Shown here piece after piece: positions 61,589 to 64,000 of a stretch of DNA of 64,000 nt. Below the pieces are notes generated by a model. It made no database searches, was not told the origin of the DNA, and was given only the letters and a program-made list of their open reading frames with translations. The position numbers and the translations under genes were made by a program. Position 1 is the stretch's first letter. Every line of letters begins with the position of its first letter. Location of the stretch: NCBI GenBank assembly GCA_048268845.1, contig JBLWUQ010000004.1, forward strand, positions 242,948 through 306,947. The letters are read 5' to 3'. The DNA is from Muriiphilus sp048268845. GTDB taxonomy: Bacteria > Pseudomonadota > Alphaproteobacteria > Rhodobacterales > Rhodobacteraceae.

Positions 61589-63861
61589 GCGTCGGAAAAC
61601 CCCTCGCCCATGACAGCGGGCCTTTGCACGTCACCGGCGCGGCGCGCTATGTCGACGACATCCCGGTGCCGCAGGGCACGCTGCATCTGGCCTTCGGGCT
61701 GTCGCACGAGGCGCGCGGCACCATCGCCGCGATGGACCTTGCCGAGGTGCGCGCAACGCCCGGCGTCGTGGCGGTGCTGACCGCCGCCGATCTCGACCGG
61801 CCGGTCGATGTGTCGCCAGCGGCGCATGACGAACCGCTCCTGTCGACCGGCGATGTGCTCTATCACGGCCAGCCGATCTTTCTGGTGATCGCCACCAGCC
61901 ACCGCATCGCGCGCACCGCGGCACGCCGCGCCAAGGTCGAGATCACCCCGCGCCCGGCGATCCTGACCATCGACGACGCGCTCGAGGCGGGGTCGTATTT
62001 CGAGGGTGGGCCGGTGGTCTGGACCCGTGGCGACATCGAGACCGCGCTCGAGACAGCCCCGCGCCTGATCGAGGGCCGGATCGAGATCGGCGGGCAGGAG
62101 CAATTCTATCTCGAAGGCCAGGTCGCGCTGGCGCTGCCGCAGGACGATGGCGGCATGGTGGTGCAGGCCTCGACCCAGCACCCGACCGAGATCCAGCACA
62201 AGGTCGCCGACGCGCTCGGCCTGCCGATGAGCGCGGTGCGGGTCGAGACCCGGCGCATGGGCGGCGGGTTCGGCGGCAAGGAAAGCCAGGGCAACGCGCC
62301 GGCGGTGGCCTGCGCGGTGGCGGCCTCGCGCACCGGGCGGCCTTGCAAGATGCGCTATGACCGCGACGACGACATGGTGATCACCGGCAAGCGCCACGAC
62401 TTCCGCATCACCTATCGCGCCGGCGTCGACGCCAAGGGCAAGCTGATCGGCGTCGAGTTCGAGCAGTTCGTGCGCTGCGGCTGGTCGCTCGACCTCAGCC
62501 CGGCGATTGCCGACCGGGCGATGCTGCATGCCGACAACGCCTATTTCATCCCCAACATGCGCATCGTCAGCCTGCGGCTGCGCACCAACACCGCCTCGGC
62601 CACCGCATTCCGGGGCTTTGGCGGACCGCAGGGCGTGCTCGGGATCGAGCGCGTGATGGACCATATCGCGCATGAGCTGGGCATGGACCCGCTCAAGCTG
62701 CGCCTTGCCAACCTCTATGCGAAATCCGGCAAGGACGAGACGCATTACGGCCAGCCGGTCAAGGGTTTCGAGCTTGCCGACATCATGCAGACGCTGGCGA
62801 AAACCGCGGAATATGACAAGCGCCGCGCGGCGGTGGCGACCTTCAACGCCGAGAACGAGGTGTTGAAGAAGGGCATCGCGCTGACGCCGGTCAAGTTCGG
62901 GATCAGCTTCACGCTGACGCACATGAACCAGGCCGGCGCGCTGGTGCATGTCTATCAGGACGGCTCGATCCACCTCAACCACGGCGGCACCGAGATGGGA
63001 CAGGGCCTGTTCCAGAAGGTTGCGCAGGTCGCGGCGGAGAGCTTCGGCGTCGGGCTGGGCAAGGTGCGCATCACCGCCACCGACACCGGCAAGGTGCCCA
63101 ACACCTCGCCCACCGCCGCCTCGTCCGGGTCGGACCTGAACGGCATGGCGGTGAAGGCGGCCTGCGACGAGATCAGAACGCGGATGGTTCAATTTCTCGC
63201 AGAAGCCCACGGGTTGAAGCCGGGCACGATCGAGTTCAAGGGCGGAAAAGTGTATCTCGGCAACCAGCGCCTGCGCTTTGCCGAAGCGGTGAACGAATGC
63301 TATCTCGGCCGTGTCAGCCTGTCGGCCACCGGGTTCTACAAGACGCCCGAAATCTCGTGGGACCGCATCGCCGGTAAGGGCAACCCGTTCTATTACTTCG
63401 CCAATGGCGCGGCAGTGACCGAAGTGGTGATCGACCGGCTGAGCGGCGAATACCGGCTGTTGCGCACCGACATATTGCACGACGTCGGCACCAGCCTGAA
63501 CCCGGCCATCGACATCGGCCAGATCGAGGGCGGCTTCGTGCAGGGAGCGGGGTGGCTGACGACCGAGGAGCTGGTCTGGGACGACAAGGGGCGGCTGCGC
63601 ACCCACGCGCCTTCGACCTACAAGATCCCGGCCTGCTCGGACCGCCCGGCGCAGTTCAACGTCGCGCTCTGGGGCCGCAAGAACCATGTGCCGACGATCT
63701 ACCGCTCGAAGGCGGTGGGCGAGCCGCCGCTGATGCTGGGCATTTCGGCGTTCATGGCGCTCTCGGACGCGGTGGCGTCCTGCGGCGCGGATTACCCGGC
63801 GCTCGACGCCCCCGCCACGGCAGAGCGCGTGATGTTGGCCGCGAAAAGGGTGGCCGGATGA
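61585..63861 (+). CDS. xdhB: Xanthine dehydrogenase large (molybdopterin) subunit
   Basis: 758 residues. Hydroxylates hypoxanthine and xanthine at the Mo centre. GGQEQFYLEGQVALA, RRMGGGFGGKESQGNA and RTNTASATAFRGFGGPQG bind the cofactor and substrate, and the catalytic glutamate is E713 in AVGEPPLMLGIS. Gene order xdhA-xdhB-xdhC is standard for Rhodobacterales. Confidence 0.96.
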   Translation: MSVGKPLAHDSGPLHVTGAARYVDDIPVPQGTLHLAFGLSHEARGTIAAMDLAEVRATPGVVAVLTAADLDRPVDVSPAAHDEPLLSTGDVLYHGQPIFLVIATSHRIARTAARRAKVEITPRPAILTIDDALEAGSYFEGGPVVWTRGDIETALETAPRLIEGRIEIGGQEQFYLEGQVALALPQDDGGMVVQASTQHPTEIQHKVADALGLPMSAVRVETRRMGGGFGGKESQGNAPAVACAVAASRTGRPCKMRYDRDDDMVITGKRHDFRITYRAGVDAKGKLIGVEFEQFVRCGWSLDLSPAIADRAMLHADNAYFIPNMRIVSLRLRTNTASATAFRGFGGPQGVLGIERVMDHIAHELGMDPLKLRLANLYAKSGKDETHYGQPVKGFELADIMQTLAKTAEYDKRRAAVATFNAENEVLKKGIALTPVKFGISFTLTHMNQAGALVHVYQDGSIHLNHGGTEMGQGLFQKVAQVAAESFGVGLGKVRITATDTGKVPNTSPTAASSGSDLNGMAVKAACDEIRTRMVQFLAEAHGLKPGTIEFKGGKVYLGNQRLRFAEAVNECYLGRVSLSATGFYKTPEISWDRIAGKGNPFYYFANGAAVTEVVIDRLSGEYRLLRTDILHDVGTSLNPAIDIGQIEGGFVQGAGWLTTEELVWDDKGRLRTHAPSTYKIPACSDRPAQFNVALWGRKNHVPTIYRSKAVGEPPLMLGISAFMALSDAVASCGADYPALDAPATAERVMLAAKRVAG

Positions 63862-64000
63862 GCCTTGGCCGCGACATCCTTGCGCAAGCCGTGGCCGATC
63901 ACGGCCCGGTCGCGCGCGTGGTGGTGGCGCGCGTGCAGGGCTCGGCCCCGCGCGAGGTCGGCGCGGCGATGCTGGTCTGGGGCGATGGGCAGTCGGGCAC
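63858..64000 (+). CDS. xdhC: Xanthine dehydrogenase accessory protein XdhC (partial, cut by window end)
   Basis: 47 codons visible: MSLGRDILAQAVADHGPVARV, then VVARVQGSAPREVGAAMLVW. It matches the XdhC/CoxI N-terminus that binds molybdenum cofactor and loads XdhB. ATGA overlap with xdhB. Confidence 0.9.
   Translation, partial: MSLGRDILAQAVADHGPVARVVVARVQGSAPREVGAAMLVWGDGQSG

Overview
The window is a dense, GC-rich (about 65-70 %) chromosomal segment that reads as an alphaproteobacterium of the Rhodobacterales (roseobacter/Paracoccaceae group). The evidence is the gene content: a propionyl-CoA/methylmalonyl-CoA locus with a PccR-type regulator, a choline ABC transporter divergent from betIBA, a short-form HisG with HisZ next to HisS, xdhABC, DUF4174 and DUF2927 proteins, and an alphaproteobacterial RNase P RNA. 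No tRNA, rRNA, prophage, insertion sequence or CRISPR array was seen. Most genes are tightly packed, with many ATGA, GTGA or TGATG overlaps.

Layout. 1-2735: the 5' part of a PLP-dependent ornithine/diaminopimelate-type decarboxylase cut by the window edge, a divergent Lrp/AsnC regulator, and an MFS drug exporter. 2936-14096: a propionate module (pccB, two small unknown genes, pccA, a membrane protein, a DUF4174 protein, methylmalonyl-CoA mutase, a TerB-J protein, pccR and a CoxG-like gene). TTTGCAAA boxes lie upstream of pccB and pccR. 14126-21414: choline uptake and oxidation to glycine betaine (betA-betB-betI divergent from choX-orf-choW-choV), with a perfect BetI-type palindrome between the arms and an unexpected PD-(D/E)XK-like gene inside the transporter operon. 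21416-36135: housekeeping and transport genes (EamA, YebC, LysE, a convergent pair of SLC13 permeases, the mgtE - 5-formyl-THF cyclo-ligase - ymdB operon, guanine deaminase, a methyltransferase, a HisN-like phosphatase, an XRE regulator, a quinone oxidoreductase, a Bax inhibitor-1 protein). 36296-43938: a 47-residue membrane protein, rpmG, a VOC protein, rnpB RNA, a peptidoglycan amidase and lipoprotein, gatCA, an alkaline-ceramidase-family protein, a UPF0173 hydrolase, tadA and rluB.

44021-50460 is the most unusual block: a 27-residue membrane mini-protein, XpaC, TelA, a DUF2927 lipoprotein, an SPFH protein ending in a GYF_2 domain, an NTF2-like protein, a membrane zinc-ribbon protein and a nitroreductase, all on one strand with spacings of 1-81 nt. 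It looks like a membrane-stress or toxic-anion module. 50514-64000: Hsp20, a PfkB sugar kinase, dtd, hisS-hisZ-hisG, slyX, dnaE, and xdhA-xdhB-xdhC running off the right edge. Together with guanine deaminase, the xdh genes supply guanine to xanthine to urate catabolism.

Other items to note: a low-GC, rare-codon patch inside hisS; a family of REP-like repeats at five sites, one pair of which flanks a possible small ORF; three very short genes or candidates; and an rnpB promoter overlapping the end of the upstream amidase gene. Assignments rest on reading motifs and gene order by eye. No database search was run.
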